Below, in pieces: positions 8,612 to 18,105 of a stretch of DNA of 64,000 nt (position 1 is its first letter; each line of letters opens with the position of its first letter). The notes beneath the pieces were generated by a model. That model worked only from the letters and a program-made list of their open reading frames with translations. It had not been told where the DNA came from and did not search any database. Made by a program: the position numbers and the translations under genes. Where the stretch lies: contig NZ_CP150269.1 in assembly GCF_037976825.1 (NCBI RefSeq), positions 4,663,501-4,727,500 on the forward strand. The letters are read 5' to 3'. The DNA comes from Paenibacillus sp. FSL K6-1330 (GTDB taxonomy: Bacteria > Bacillota > Bacilli > Paenibacillales > Paenibacillaceae).

Positions 8612-10105
8612 TTATCCTGCCGTGATCTCGAGAACGGTAACGGACATCGGTGCAAGCTTCGCACGCAGAACGTCGCGTTCCTGTTCAAATGCATGGAATG
8701 TTGTTGGCCTCAGGGTCTCCGGCGATTCAAAGGTGTTATGAGCGTCCAGCGAATCGGAGGCAAGCTGCTGGCCTACGATCTTAGACACCTCACCGTTTAA
8801 TCCCCGAAGCTGAATCGTCACGTCACTTTGCTCCGTGTGGCTCACATTACACAGGCTCACATGGATTTTGCCAGCTTGATCCTTCGAGGCCGTTACGGAT
8901 ACTTGCGGAATCTTCTCGCCGTCCATCTCGTAATCGACGCCGCTGTAATTGGTTGCCAAACGTTCTGCATCCTGATGCACTTTATACATATCAAACACAT
9001 GATAGGTCGGAGTCAGGATCATCTTCTCGCCTTCGGTCAAAACGACGGACTGAAGGACATTGACAACCTGAGCAATGTTCGCCATGACCACCCGATCATT
9101 ATGCTCGTGGAAGATATTCAGCGTTAACCCCGCCACCAAGGCATCACGGATCGTATTCTGCTGATACAGGAAGCCCGGGTTGGTGCCAGGCTCTACATCA
9201 AACCAGGTCCCCCACTCGTCTACAATGAGGCCGATCCGCTTGTTAGGATCATACTGGTCCATGATCGCCGAGTGTCTGGTAATCAATTCATCCATATGAA
9301 GCGCCTTCTTCATCGTGGTGAACCATTCCTGTTCGCTGAAACCGGTAGCAGGTCCTTTACCGGTCCAGAATTCGCCCGGAATCGTGTAATAGTGAAGACT
9401 GATGGCATCCATAAACGGATGAGCTTCTCTCATCACGGTTTCCATCCAGCGGTAATCATCGACGTTCGGGCCGCAGGCAATCTTGTAGATCTTGTTATCG
9501 CCATAGTTGCGAACATAAGTCTGATAGCGTCTGTACAGGTCCGCATAATATTCTGGCCGCATATTGCCTCCGCAGCCCCAGTTCTCGTTCCCAACGCCAA
9601 AATATTTCACGTTCCAAGGCTTCACGCGGCCATTCTCCTGACGCCACGCAGCCATCGGCGACACGCCATCGAAGGTCATATATTCAACCCATTCCGACAT
9701 CTCCTGCACGGTACCGCTGCCGACATTGCCGGATATGTAAGGTTCGCAACCCAAGAGCTCGCAAAGACGCAGGAATTCGTGCGTGCCAAAATGGTTGTTC
9801 TCTACAACGCCGCCCCAGTGCGTATTGACCATTTGCTTCCGATTCTCACGCGGACCGACGCCGTCCTTCCAGTGGTACTCGTCAGCAAAACAACCGCCGG
9901 GCCAGCGCAGCACCGGTATGTTAAGCTGTTTCAGCGCCTCCAGCACATCATTGCGGATCCCCTCCGTATTCGGAATCGGTGAATCCTCACCCACCCATAT
10001 GCCCTCATAAATGCAGCGGCCCAGATGCTCGGAGAAATGACCATAAATATTGCGATTGATTTTACCTTTGGATACATCCGAATGAATGGTAATAACATGA
10101 CTCAT
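8612..10105 (-). CDS. abfA: GH51 alpha-L-arabinofuranosidase
   Basis: 497 residues, the usual length of intracellular GH51 enzymes. The TIM barrel begins near [26 protein letters not shown] supplies the acid/base (E174) and LIVDEWGTW the nucleophile (E297); a C-terminal beta domain follows. With no signal peptide, it releases arabinose from imported arabino-oligosaccharides in the cytosol. A GAGGAG box lies 11 bases before the ATG. A near-consensus cre box about 105 bp upstream suggests CcpA repression by good carbon sources. Confidence 0.96.
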   Translation of the reverse strand: MSHVITIHSDVSKGKINRNIYGHFSEHLGRCIYEGIWVGEDSPIPNTEGIRNDVLEALKQLNIPVLRWPGGCFADEYHWKDGVGPRENRKQMVNTHWGGVVENNHFGTHEFLRLCELLGCEPYISGNVGSGTVQEMSEWVEYMTFDGVSPMAAWRQENGRVKPWNVKYFGVGNENWGCGGNMRPEYYADLYRRYQTYVRNYGDNKIYKIACGPNVDDYRWMETVMREAHPFMDAISLHYYTIPGEFWTGKGPATGFSEQEWFTTMKKALHMDELITRHSAIMDQYDPNKRIGLIVDEWGTWFDVEPGTNPGFLYQQNTIRDALVAGLTLNIFHEHNDRVVMANIAQVVNVLQSVVLTEGEKMILTPTYHVFDMYKVHQDAERLATNYSGVDYEMDGEKIPQVSVTASKDQAGKIHVSLCNVSHTEQSDVTIQLRGLNGEVSKIVGQQLASDSLDAHNTFESPETLRPTTFHAFEQERDVLRAKLAPMSVTVLEITAG

Positions 10106-10208
10106 GACTTATTCCGCTCCTCGCTCTTTTTTGTAGATGTTTATATGAAATGGTTTAACATTCTTTAAAACAATGATATCGGCCAAACTGGATTCCGTCA
10201 ACCCGCAA

Positions 10209-10222
10209 TTTAAACGCTTTCA
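10209..10222 (-). promoter_or_regulatory. cre-like catabolite control site
   Basis: On the minus strand TGAAAGCGTTTAAA matches the CcpA consensus TGWAANCGNTNWCA at 13 of 14 positions. It lies about 105 bp ahead of the arabinofuranosidase start. Inference: carbon catabolite repression of abfA. Confidence 0.6.
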
Positions 10223-10245
10223 CGAAATAGCCCTATTTTTCGCCA

Positions 10246-10294
10246 AAAAAAAGACCGGCTCAAAGTCGATCTTGCGATCGGGCTCTGAGCCAGT
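10246..10294 (-). terminator. Terminator of the amino-acid ABC operon
   Basis: On the minus strand a long hairpin (GACTGGCTC against GAGCCGGTC, with an inner GATCG stem) is followed by a run of 8 T, just after the ATPase gene. Confidence 0.85.
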
Positions 10295-10300
10295 CACTGT

Positions 10301-11047
10301 TCAACGCGTCGCCCGAATTAAAAATTCCCGGGTCCGCTCTGCCTTCGGTTGGTTAAATATTTGATCCGGCGTGCCGGATTCGACGACCTGTCCGTTATCC
10401 ATAAAGATAATTCGGTCTGCCACTTCTTTGGCAAAACTCATCTCATGCGTTACGATCACCATCGTCATATGCTCCTCGGCCAGCTGCTTGATGACCGCCA
10501 GCACCTCGCCTGTCAGCTCGGGATCCAGCGCCGATGTCGGTTCATCAAACAGCATGATGTCCGGATTCATCATCAGCGCTCTCGCAATGGCCACGCGCTG
10601 CTTCTGCCCGCCCGACAAATTTCCAGGATATACATCCGCTTTATCAGATAAACCGACCTTCTGCAGAAGCGCTGCGCTGTTTAACCTAACTTCTTCCTTC
10701 GATTGTTTCTTCACATGTTTAGGTGCCAGCCCCAGATTCTCCTGTACCGTGAGATGAGGAAACAGGTTGAAATGCTGGAAAACCATACCCATCCGGGCTG
10801 TGATCGCTTTGATCTGCGGCGGGCTGACATACACGCCATCCTTTACGAGATATTGATCCTGCAGCTTGATCGATCCGCCATTGATCTCCTCCAGATGCAC
10901 CAGGCTCCGGAGCATGGTGCTTTTACCCGAGCCGGAAGGTCCGATGACGGCAATCAGTTCATTCTTCTGTATCTCAAAGCTGACGTCCTTCAGCACGTCC
11001 AGCTGGCCGAAGGATTTTTTTACATGGGTTACTTCGATAATTGCCAT
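10301..11047 (-). CDS. Polar amino-acid ABC transporter, ATP-binding protein
   Basis: 248 residues. Walker [10 protein letters not shown] (about 36-44), Q-loop [12 protein letters not shown], signature LSGGQKQR, Walker [15 protein letters not shown] and the H-loop VTHE are all intact. The NLFPHLTV form is typical of GlnQ/HisP-type ATPases. It is the last gene of a three-gene operon (binding lipoprotein, permease, ATPase) and powers uptake of a polar amino acid. Which one (glutamine, arginine, cystine) cannot be decided here. Confidence 0.95.
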   Translation of the reverse strand: MAIIEVTHVKKSFGQLDVLKDVSFEIQKNELIAVIGPSGSGKSTMLRSLVHLEEINGGSIKLQDQYLVKDGVYVSPPQIKAITARMGMVFQHFNLFPHLTVQENLGLAPKHVKKQSKEEVRLNSAALLQKVGLSDKADVYPGNLSGGQKQRVAIARALMMNPDIMLFDEPTSALDPELTGEVLAVIKQLAEEHMTMVIVTHEMSFAKEVADRIIFMDNGQVVESGTPDQIFNQPKAERTREFLIRATR

Positions 11048-11062
11048 TATACGACAGTCCTT

Positions 11063-11722
11063 CTATTCATATTTAAATCGGCGTTCCAGAAACTTAAATA
11101 ACATGGTTAACACTAGCGTCATCAGTAGATAAATAACACCCGCGATGAAAAACGGCATAATCGTGACATCACGATTGACCGCCGTATAGGCGAAGTGCAG
11201 CAGCTCCGGAACCGCCACGGCATACAGCAGCGCCGTATCTTTCACTAGCGTAATGGATTCGTTGGATACCGCCGGCAGGGCTACGCGAAACATTTGGGGC
11301 AGAATCACTTTCGTGGTCGTTTGCCAGCGGTTTAGGCCCAGCACCTTGGACGCTTCATATTGACCCTTATCAATCGCCAAAAGGCCTCCCCGGAAGATTT
11401 CCGCAAAATAAGCAGCATAGTTTAGCACAAAAGCCAAGCTTGCGGCTACAAAACGGTCTAAAACGAGATACTCGCCGATTACGGGCAGCACCGGCAGCCC
11501 GAAGCAAAAGAACAGCAGCTGCAGCAGCAGCGGCGTACCCCGAAAAACATAAATATAGGCATTGGCCAACCAAGCCAGCGGCTTGATTGCGCTTCGAACC
11601 ATTAACGTGAACACAAACCCGAGCGGGATGGAGACCAGGATGGCAATTAAAAACAACAGGATCGTTGTCTGTGCGCCCTCCAGCATCGGTTTGCCGATTT
11701 GAACGATGTAATCCATACTCAT
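11063..11722 (-). CDS. Polar amino-acid ABC transporter, permease
   Basis: 219 residues of the HisM/GlnP type. Several membrane helices and the RGTPLLLQLLF segment are present, followed by the EAA loop EASKVLGLNRWQTTTKVILPQ that docks on the ATPase. It lies 15 bp ahead of the ATPase gene and about 160 bp behind the binding-protein gene, with a hairpin in that gap. It probably works as a homodimer. Confidence 0.94.
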   Translation of the reverse strand: MSMDYIVQIGKPMLEGAQTTILLFLIAILVSIPLGFVFTLMVRSAIKPLAWLANAYIYVFRGTPLLLQLLFFCFGLPVLPVIGEYLVLDRFVAASLAFVLNYAAYFAEIFRGGLLAIDKGQYEASKVLGLNRWQTTTKVILPQMFRVALPAVSNESITLVKDTALLYAVAVPELLHFAYTAVNRDVTIMPFFIAGVIYLLMTLVLTMLFKFLERRFKYE

Positions 11723-11803
11723 ATACTCTTAACTCCTAATGGAAAAACTTCTTGAGATGCTTGAAGTTCTTCAAAGATATCGTAGACCCATAGCAGGGAA
11801 CAC

Positions 11804-11835
11804 AAAACCGGAGCCTTTGGTCAAAGTCCGGTTTC
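11804..11835 (-). other. Intra-operon hairpin
   Basis: AAACCGGA (11805-11812) pairs with TCCGGTTT (11827-11834) between the binding-protein and permease genes. Such stems commonly stabilise the upstream message or reduce read-through, giving an excess of binding protein. Inference. Confidence 0.55.
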
Positions 11836-11880
11836 TTGGAATACCTATGGAAGGATGAATAACCATCCTTGTGGAACATC

Positions 11881-12645
11881 CTACTTCAACACTTTGTTTT
11901 CGCCAAACCATTTCTCGGAAATCTTGGCTGCCGTACCATCGGCATTCATATCGTCCAGTGCTTTTTGCAGACTTTGAAGCAGCTCCTCGTTGCCTTTCTT
12001 AACTCCAATGCCGTACTGCTCCGGTGCCAGGGATTCCTCGAGAATCTTGTACGTTCCCTCTTCCTTGGACATGAAGTATTTCATCACGACTTCGTCTATG
12101 ATCACAGCCTCTACGCGTCCATTCTTCAGATCGCTCAGAGCCAGCATATTGTCAGGAAATTCGTTGATCTTCACCTGCGTGTGAATCTCGTGGGCACTTA
12201 ACGCATCAGCAGCTGAGGATAGCGACTGCAAACCGACCTGTTTGCCTGCCAAATCGCTGATCGAAGTTATATCCGAATCTGCCAGCACGGCGACGACCTG
12301 GCTATTCTCCAGATAAGGCTTAGTGAACAACACCTTCTCCTTGCGCTCATCAGTAATGGTATAGCCGTTCCATATCAAATCAATACGGCCGCTGCTAAGC
12401 TCGGACTCCTTCGATTTCCAGTCGATGGGTTGAAACTTGATTTCCTTGCCCATCTTCTCGGCGGCTGCACGAGCATAATCGATATCAAAGCCGACAATTT
12501 CATTGCTCTCGTCACGAAAACCCATGGGCGCGAACTTGTCGTCAATCCCGACAACCAGCTCATTGCCATCGCTTGCTGAGCTTGAACAGCCGACTACGGT
12601 TAATAAAAGCATGAAGCCTGCTAATACGGATGCTATCTTTTTCAC
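11881..12645 (-). CDS. Polar amino-acid ABC transporter, substrate-binding lipoprotein
   Basis: About 254 residues from a GTG at 12645 that follows a GAGGGGGA box by about 8 bases. A lipoprotein signal with lipobox VVGC (lipid Cys about residue 20) leads into a PBP type 2 domain: LVVGIDDKFAPMGF, GFDIDYARAAAEKMG, ELSSGRIDLIWNGYTITDERK. It is anchored outside the membrane and delivers a polar amino acid to the permease. First gene of the operon. Confidence 0.94.
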   Translation of the reverse strand: MKKIASVLAGFMLLLTVVGCSSSASDGNELVVGIDDKFAPMGFRDESNEIVGFDIDYARAAAEKMGKEIKFQPIDWKSKESELSSGRIDLIWNGYTITDERKEKVLFTKPYLENSQVVAVLADSDITSISDLAGKQVGLQSLSSAADALSAHEIHTQVKINEFPDNMLALSDLKNGRVEAVIIDEVVMKYFMSKEEGTYKILEESLAPEQYGIGVKKGNEELLQSLQKALDDMNADGTAAKISEKWFGENKVLK

Positions 12646-12924
12646 CAAAAAATCCCCCTCGTAGACATTAAACGCAGCCATATTCAGGATGTATAGGAAT
12701 CCGTTTCATATGCGAACTGCTTTTTCACTTTAATACGTTATCAAGACTCCATGATACCATATTAGCAGAGAAGAGTCGATAGTTTCATAGAATGGCCAAT
12801 TTTCCATTCGACAAGAAATTTATGTATTTTCATCCTATTTTAAGGTTACTTTAAGGATGATTTCAGTTTAGCGGGAAAGAATGATGGACTGTAAGACCAA
12901 CATCAAGAAAGGCGGTAAACAACA
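12646..12924. other. Divergent intergenic region
   Basis: AT-rich region between the ABC operon (minus) and the secreted repeat protein (plus), so it must contain both promoters. A short direct repeat TTAAGG...TTTAAGGATG lies near 12840-12858. No small gene was found. Confidence 0.4.
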
Positions 12925-13650
12925 ATGACAACCCACTTGAAGTCAGTGAAGCGGCTGGTGCTTGTCGCCATCGCTGTAGTCATGGGCCTCGCTTATCTTC
13001 CCGTCTCGGTCTCAGCTGAACCGATTGGACAGCTAACAGAATCACCGGCTGTTCCTTCGACCAAAGACGAACGCGGGCAACATAAACCCGGTCATATGTT
13101 CAAGGCAATCTCCCAATTTCTGAAGCTGGAACCGCAAGTTCTTCAGGATAAACTCAAAACCTCGACACTCGCGGAAATAGCCAAGGAACAAGGTGTATCT
13201 AGAGATGCCATGAAAGCCAAGATCGTTGAGCTGTTGAAGGATAAAATCGCCTCGCATCCGAAGCAGCTGGGTAAATCCATCGATTACTCCGCTGCCGCAG
13301 ACAAGCTGCTTGACGCCAAAGGCGGATGGCATAAGCAGCGAATGCATCATCGTCATGGCCGATTAATCTCGGATAGCGCCGAGCTGGCCAAGCTTCTGAA
13401 GACGACGCCGGAAGCACTCAAGCAGTCGCTCCAATCCGGAAAATCATTGGCTCAGATCGCGAAGGAGCAAGGCGTGCCCGTCCAGTCCGTCATTGATCAA
13501 CAAGTCCAAGCACTTACCAAGCGCCTGGATCAGAAGTTGACCGAAGGCAAACTGACGAAGGAAGAATACGAGGAGCGCAAATCCAAAATTGCTCCGTTCG
13601 TCAGCGATGTGGTGAATGGTAAACTCAAGCCGATGAAACACAGTCAGTAA
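12925..13650 (+). CDS. Secreted protein with two helix-turn-helix-like repeats
   Basis: 241 residues. The signal peptide is about residues 1-32 (cleavage near VSA/EP). Two units of about 45 residues share the pattern L-K-x-x-P-x-x-L-x-x-x-L-x-x-x-x-S-L-A-x-I-A-K-E-Q-G-V, one around residues 62-105 and one around 155-200, separated by a His/Lys-rich linker. The C-terminus is charged and helical. The IAKEQGV units look like DNA-binding folds, but the protein is exported, so wall or matrix attachment is as likely. It is divergent from the ABC operon. Function not recognised. Confidence 0.75.
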   Translation: MTTHLKSVKRLVLVAIAVVMGLAYLPVSVSAEPIGQLTESPAVPSTKDERGQHKPGHMFKAISQFLKLEPQVLQDKLKTSTLAEIAKEQGVSRDAMKAKIVELLKDKIASHPKQLGKSIDYSAAADKLLDAKGGWHKQRMHHRHGRLISDSAELAKLLKTTPEALKQSLQSGKSLAQIAKEQGVPVQSVIDQQVQALTKRLDQKLTEGKLTKEEYEERKSKIAPFVSDVVNGKLKPMKHSQ

Positions 13651-13691
13651 AGTGCCCGCTTGCGCTTGACCCTGTTGTCATTGGACAGCAC

Positions 13692-13737
13692 AAAAGCCGC
13701 TCCAGCGGTTAGGAATAACCAATGGAGCGGCTCTTTA
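13692..13737 (+). terminator. Rho-independent terminator
   Basis: AGCCGCTCCA pairs with TGGAGCGGCT, flanked by A/T runs. It serves the upstream secreted-protein gene and may also serve the convergent gene at 13769. Confidence 0.8.
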
Positions 13738-13768
13738 TTTTCATCCGTTTATTCTATTTATCATCCAT

Positions 13769-14284
13769 TTAAGGCACGTATTGTTGGATCATCTTCACAA
13801 CGACGCCATCTTCGACGGTGATATGAAATGGAAACCATTTCATATCTACGATATCATCCTTTCTGTAGATGTCCGTGAATTTGTCCAGACTTACCAACTG
13901 GTTCCAGGAAATCTGGGCATCCTCATACCGTCCGGTATGATCGTACAACTGAAGCAGCACTTCTGCATCTTCTGCCACAGGAAGTTCAATCTGTTCTTCC
14001 GTATCATTTACGATATAATAGCCGTCCAGAGCTTCCGTCATCTCAGGGTCCTGTTCCCGTTCGCGGAATACCTGATTCGCTTCCTCTCCCTCATACCATT
14101 CAATCGGATCTACTTGTAGATAGACCTTGCCGTCTCTAATCTCAAGCCCGTTGATGTAGACAGCTTCCTGATTCGAAGCTTTCGGAACCGGCTCATAATT
14201 GTTGCCTGAGGCTACGCCAACGGTTGTCATCATGATCAGTACAAGCAGCATCATTGCTCCCAATTTCCAAGCCGACTTCTTCAT
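13769..14284 (-). CDS. Hypothetical secreted protein
   Basis: 171 residues with an N-terminal signal sequence (hydrophobic residues 8-25, cleavage probably near VASG). The mature part is acidic and rich in aromatic residues, with VYINGLEIRDGKVYLQVDPIEWYEGEEANQVF in two pieces. I do not recognise a family. GGGAG lies about 10 bases before the ATG. Convergent with the secreted repeat protein. Confidence 0.7.
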   Translation of the reverse strand: MKKSAWKLGAMMLLVLIMMTTVGVASGNNYEPVPKASNQEAVYINGLEIRDGKVYLQVDPIEWYEGEEANQVFREREQDPEMTEALDGYYIVNDTEEQIELPVAEDAEVLLQLYDHTGRYEDAQISWNQLVSLDKFTDIYRKDDIVDMKWFPFHITVEDGVVVKMIQQYVP

Positions 14285-14551
14285 CTTCTCATCGCTCCCT
14301 CTTCATCCTTCTATTAAATAGATTCAGCTCGTGAACCCGACATAGCGTATATTAAACATCATTAACCCAATTCCTGGATATTTGAAACGTATATGTATTT
14401 TATCATTCATATCTTTATTATACGGACCCATTTGGTAAAATGGATGTCAATTCGATGTAAATTCATTACAATATTTCAATCTTCGTAAGCGCTTAAAGAC
14501 GGCGATATTGAATTATATTGTAATTATGGATGAATAAGGGAAAATCAACAA
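14285..14551. other. Intergenic region upstream of the secreted hypothetical
   Basis: Contains a TATAAT (minus strand, near 14417) likely used for the gene at 13769, and a cre-like GTAAGCGCTTAAA near 14485-14498 that matches 12 of 14 consensus positions. No gene seen. Confidence 0.35.
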
Positions 14552-14602
14552 TAAAAAAACAAGCCCTCCCCACTGATTCCTCAGTGGATGGTCAGGCTTG
14601 TT
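14552..14602 (-). terminator. Terminator of ppaC
   Basis: AACAAGCC pairs with GGCTTGTT, with an inner CCACTGA/TCAGTGG stem. On the minus strand the stem is followed by a run of T. Confidence 0.85.
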
Positions 14603-14618
14603 GATACTCATCCAGATA

Positions 14619-15548
14619 TTATTGATTGAATGCTTCAGTCAGAACAGGAACGATCTGCGATTTGCGGGAAACCACGCCTTTAAGCAGAGCCTTGTTCTCC
14701 GACAGAGACACATTGTATGCTTTCTCAACGGCTTTGGACTCTTTACCGAGTGCAAGAGCGATTGAATCGTTGTTCAGAATATCTGTCACGACGAAGACGA
14801 ACAGATCAAGGTTTTTGTCAGCGATAATCCCTTGAATCGCATCTTCGAGTTCGGCTTGACGGGACAATACATCATTGGTATCAACCGCGTTAACCTGTGC
14901 GATTTCCACTTTAGCTCCGCCCATTTGGAATTCCTTGGCATCCAGGGAGATCAATTGCGCGATGGTTTTGTCGCTCAGATCGGCGCCTGCCTTGAGCATC
15001 TCGAGCCCATAGCTGTCTGCATCCACGCCAGCGATCTCAGCCAGCTCGCGAGCTGCTGCGATATCTTCGTCCGTGCAGGTTGGGGATTTGAACAACAAGG
15101 AGTCCGAGATGATGGCGGACAGCATCAGGCCAGCAATTTCTTTACGAACGGCTACGCCTTTTTCCTTGTAAATCTTGTTCAGAATGGTGGCTGTGCAGCC
15201 AACAGGCTCAGCACGGTAGTATAACGGGTGACTTGTCTCAAAATTCGCGATACGGTGATGATCGATAACCTCAATTACGCGAACCTGATCAATGTCGCTT
15301 GCACTTTGCTGACGCTCGTTATGATCCACGAGAATAACGTCTTGGGCTTCATTCGCAACCGTCTCAACGAACCGCGGCGCTTCTACCTTAAAGTAATCGA
15401 GCGCATATTGCGTTTCACCGTTAACGTCACCAAGACGTACGGGCTCGGCGGAAAGGCCAAGCTGGTTCTTCAAATCAGCATAAGCAATAGCAGAGCAGAT
15501 CGTGTCCGTATCCGGATTTTTGTGTCCAAAAATTAATGTTTTTGCCAT
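14619..15548 (-). CDS. ppaC: Manganese-dependent inorganic pyrophosphatase (family II)
   Basis: 309 residues, the normal length of family II PPases. The DHH-type metal ligands are all visible: [10 protein letters not shown] (His9, Asp13, Asp15), ILVDHNE (Asp75) and VIDHHRI (His97, His98). The C-terminal DHHA2 domain ends with the conserved VSRKSQIVP. It hydrolyses pyrophosphate to phosphate in the cytosol using Mn2+. AGAGGGG lies about 8 bases before the ATG. It is monocistronic with its own terminator. Confidence 0.97.
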   Translation of the reverse strand: MAKTLIFGHKNPDTDTICSAIAYADLKNQLGLSAEPVRLGDVNGETQYALDYFKVEAPRFVETVANEAQDVILVDHNERQQSASDIDQVRVIEVIDHHRIANFETSHPLYYRAEPVGCTATILNKIYKEKGVAVRKEIAGLMLSAIISDSLLFKSPTCTDEDIAAARELAEIAGVDADSYGLEMLKAGADLSDKTIAQLISLDAKEFQMGGAKVEIAQVNAVDTNDVLSRQAELEDAIQGIIADKNLDLFVFVVTDILNNDSIALALGKESKAVEKAYNVSLSENKALLKGVVSRKSQIVPVLTEAFNQ

Positions 15549-15674
15549 ATATAATGCCCCTCTCGCAACATAAATTTCATCGTTTATATCGATAAACAGA
15601 TGATCACCTATCTGATTATATCGTTAAATTCTACTTATTCCAATTCCTTTACAGAGATTATTTTTAGGTCGTAT

Positions 15675-16706
15675 TTATACCAATACAATTTCCGGTTCCG
15701 GAACGAATCCAAAATGGTTGTTAATCGACTCCGAGATCAGATTCATCAAGTACAGAATGTCGGTTGCCTTGGCATGCTTCTGGTTCAGAATCATGTTACC
15801 GTGATGCGGAGAAATGATCGCGCCGCCATATTCGGTTCCTTTCATATTCAGCTGATCCACGAGCGAGCCGACGGCTACCCCATAATCATAATTATTTTTG
15901 AATACGGAACCGCAGGACGGGTAATCGAAATGGCGTTTACTCGTCCGGTACTTGATGATGTCAAGCATTGACTGCGGCGTCTCGATTCCTCTTCCTGCCA
16001 ATGCGTGCACCTCGCCCAGGAAGAATGAGAAAAAGGACGGCAAGGATGATGGATGGCTGCCGCGGGTCTTCCATTCTGTAAGCAGTTCGGACGTCATGCT
16101 GATCTGCTCCTCCGAGCTGACCGGAATATTGAGATCGGCGCCTACTATGATCCAAGGGTGCTGCTGGAAGATGGATTGCTTGTATGCAAATAAACAGTCC
16201 GCCACGGAAATGGACTGTACCTTTAAGCTCGAATCCATTGTATCGATATAATAAACCGTGTCCAGAATATCGCAGATTTGGCGCGCATTATATTTGGCGT
16301 TCATATAGATGCCGGCCCCTACGCAGCCTGGCAGCAAAAAAGTAAAGTCGAGCAAATCCGTCCCCCCCATTAAACCCATCAAGGACAGTAGCGACATGGG
16401 CGCGCCGGATGAAACGTACCATTTATCTCCTGACACCCGAAGATCCACCAGGTTTTTGAGCGATATAAACACCAGATCATGGTTCGGTTCATCCGGGAAC
16501 AGGATATTGGAGCCCATCCCGAAGATGTACCATGGCATCCCGCGTTTCCTGCAGTCCTGCAGCAGATCCGCCAGGTCATTTGCCGTTTCAGGCATGGCCA
16601 GATAATTGGCTGAACCGCCGATCCCATACGTAGAAAAAGCAGACAGCTCCACATTGCGCTTGCACAATCGGTCGATAGCAGATGTATGTAAAGTCATCGT
16701 AGACAT
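15675..16706 (-). CDS. murB: UDP-N-acetylenolpyruvoylglucosamine reductase-like (MurB)
   Basis: 343 residues. FAD-binding motifs STYGIGGSA and GMGSNIL, then LPGCVGAGIYMNAK, and the C-terminal catalytic segment YPSCGSVFKNN, whose serine donates the proton, followed by GGAIISPHHGNMILN and a final EPE. MurB reduces enolpyruvyl-UDP-GlcNAc to UDP-MurNAc for peptidoglycan. The protein is longer than the roughly 300 residues of Bacillus MurB and stands alone rather than in a mur/div cluster, so it may be a second, divergent copy; that is inference. The start at 16706 has a close GGGAG. Confidence 0.85.
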   Translation of the reverse strand: MSTMTLHTSAIDRLCKRNVELSAFSTYGIGGSANYLAMPETANDLADLLQDCRKRGMPWYIFGMGSNILFPDEPNHDLVFISLKNLVDLRVSGDKWYVSSGAPMSLLSLMGLMGGTDLLDFTFLLPGCVGAGIYMNAKYNARQICDILDTVYYIDTMDSSLKVQSISVADCLFAYKQSIFQQHPWIIVGADLNIPVSSEEQISMTSELLTEWKTRGSHPSSLPSFFSFFLGEVHALAGRGIETPQSMLDIIKYRTSKRHFDYPSCGSVFKNNYDYGVAVGSLVDQLNMKGTEYGGAIISPHHGNMILNQKHAKATDILYLMNLISESINNHFGFVPEPEIVLV

Positions 16707-16823
16707 GTCACTCCCTATTCTTCACATTAGGCACAACATTCCTTACTAAATGTGGGGATGTTACATCATTATGATCCAACTACTTGGGTGGTGTCAAACT
16801 GGAGTGGAATCCTGGCTAAATAG

Positions 16824-16868
16824 CAAAAAATCCCTGGATTACAGCCATTAGACCGTAACCAAGGGATT
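16824..16868 (-). terminator. Terminator of the sigma-factor gene
   Basis: On the minus strand AATCCCT pairs with AGGGATT, with further pairing inside, followed by TTTTTT. Confidence 0.8.
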
Positions 16869-16899
16869 CATTCATGATCTCTTTATTCGTGCCCAGGGT

Positions 16900-17850
16900 T
16901 TATTCAAGGAAATCCTTGAGACGTTTGCTGCGGCTCGGATGACGCAATTTACGAAGCGCCTTCGCCTCAATCTGCCTGATGCGTTCACGGGTAACGCCGA
17001 ACACCTGCCCTACTTCCTCCAGAGTGCGGGTCCGACCATCCTCAAGTCCAAAGCGCAGCCGGAGCACATTCTCTTCACGCTCGGTGAGCGTATCCAGCAC
17101 TTCCTCCAGCTGTTCCTTCAGCAGCTCAAACGCCGCGGCATCTGCCGGAGCCAATGCGTCCTGATCCTCAATGAAATCACCTAGGTTGGAGTCGCTCTCC
17201 TCGCCGACCGGCGTTTCCAGGGACACAGGTTCTTGGGATACCTTCTGGATCTCACGTACTTTTTCCGGCGTGATATCCATCTCTTTACCGATTTCTTCTG
17301 GTGTCGGTTCGCGCCCCAGCTCCTGAAGGAGCTGCCTGGAGACACGGACGAGCTTATTAATCGTCTCTACCATATGCACCGGAATCCGGATCGTTCTTGC
17401 TTGGTCAGCGATCGAGCGGGTTATCGCCTGGCGTATCCACCAGGTGGCATACGTACTAAACTTAAAGCCCTTGGAGTAATCGAACTTCTCCACCGCTTTG
17501 ATCAGGCCCATATTGCCTTCTTGTATCAGATCAAGGAACTGCATTCCCCGACCAGCATAGCGTCTTGCTATACTTACAACGAGACGAAGATTCGCTTCGG
17601 CCAAACGGCGTTTCGCTTCTTCGTCTCCCTCCTCTATTCGTTTGGACAGTTCCACTTCTTCATCGGCTGTAAGGAGGGGAACCCGACCGATTTCTTTCAG
17701 GTACATGCGAACCGGATCGCTAATCTTGATGCCTGGTGGAAGTGAGAGATCGTCATGAACCGAAAAATCCTCTGTCGGAGAATTAGCCGCTTTCTCTGTA
17801 TCCGTAACCTCTCGTTCCAATGCAAAATCCGCACTTTGACGGTTCTCCAT
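16900..17850 (-). CDS. SigA/RpoD-like RNA polymerase sigma factor, short N-terminus
   Basis: About 316 residues. Regions 1.2 ([17 protein letters not shown]), 2.1-2.4 ([20 protein letters not shown], then [14 protein letters not shown]), 3 ([11 protein letters not shown]) and 4 ([29 protein letters not shown]) are intact and close to SigA consensus. Only about 45 residues precede region 1.2, so the long region 1.1 of typical SigA is missing. No dnaG lies upstream, unlike the usual dnaG-rpoD operon, so this looks like a second primary-like sigma factor. The ATG at 17850 follows GGGGGG by 6 bases; an earlier in-frame ATG at 17877 lacks a ribosome site. Confidence 0.92.
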   Translation of the reverse strand: MENRQSADFALEREVTDTEKAANSPTEDFSVHDDLSLPPGIKISDPVRMYLKEIGRVPLLTADEEVELSKRIEEGDEEAKRRLAEANLRLVVSIARRYAGRGMQFLDLIQEGNMGLIKAVEKFDYSKGFKFSTYATWWIRQAITRSIADQARTIRIPVHMVETINKLVRVSRQLLQELGREPTPEEIGKEMDITPEKVREIQKVSQEPVSLETPVGEESDSNLGDFIEDQDALAPADAAAFELLKEQLEEVLDTLTEREENVLRLRFGLEDGRTRTLEEVGQVFGVTRERIRQIEAKALRKLRHPSRSKRLKDFLE

Positions 17851-17938
17851 TCTATGCCCCCCTGTTGACAATCCCATATTTTCATGCTAATCTAGCATTA
17901 GGTTATTATGACATTAAGCCAATAGTTATTTATCCTTC

Positions 17939-17967
17939 ATTCTAGCATATTTTTTACACTATATCAA
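17939..17967 (-). promoter_or_regulatory. SigA promoter of the sigma-factor gene
   Basis: TTGATA (17962-17967) and TAGAAT (17939-17944) on the minus strand are 17 bp apart. The predicted leader of about 80 nt contains the inverted repeat ATGCTA-ATC-TAGCAT at 17884-17898, which could be an operator or a small stem. Confidence 0.7.
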
Positions 17968-17993
17968 CTTCTAATATATTCTAGTTCATCTCA

Positions 17994-18022
17994 CCCGATC
18001 TCACCCTGAGATCGGGTTTTTT
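17994..18022 (+). terminator. Plus-strand terminator without an upstream plus-strand gene
   Basis: CCCGATCTCA-CCC-TGAGATCGGG followed by TTTTTT on the plus strand. Both neighbouring genes are on the minus strand, so it does not end any gene seen here. It may end a short antisense or non-coding transcript, or act as a minus-strand roadblock behind the NagZ gene. Confidence 0.65.
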
Positions 18023-18105
18023 ATGCTCCAAATCTGCCTTATGGAACTAGTCATTGCCTCTTCGAACAAGTACAAGTTCATCGTCTTACACTACATATGC
18101 TACGT

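Noticed and set aside
14485..14498. Second cre-like site
   Set aside because: Matches only 12 of 14 positions, and the nearest gene is an unknown secreted protein, so I kept it as a note, not a regulatory call.
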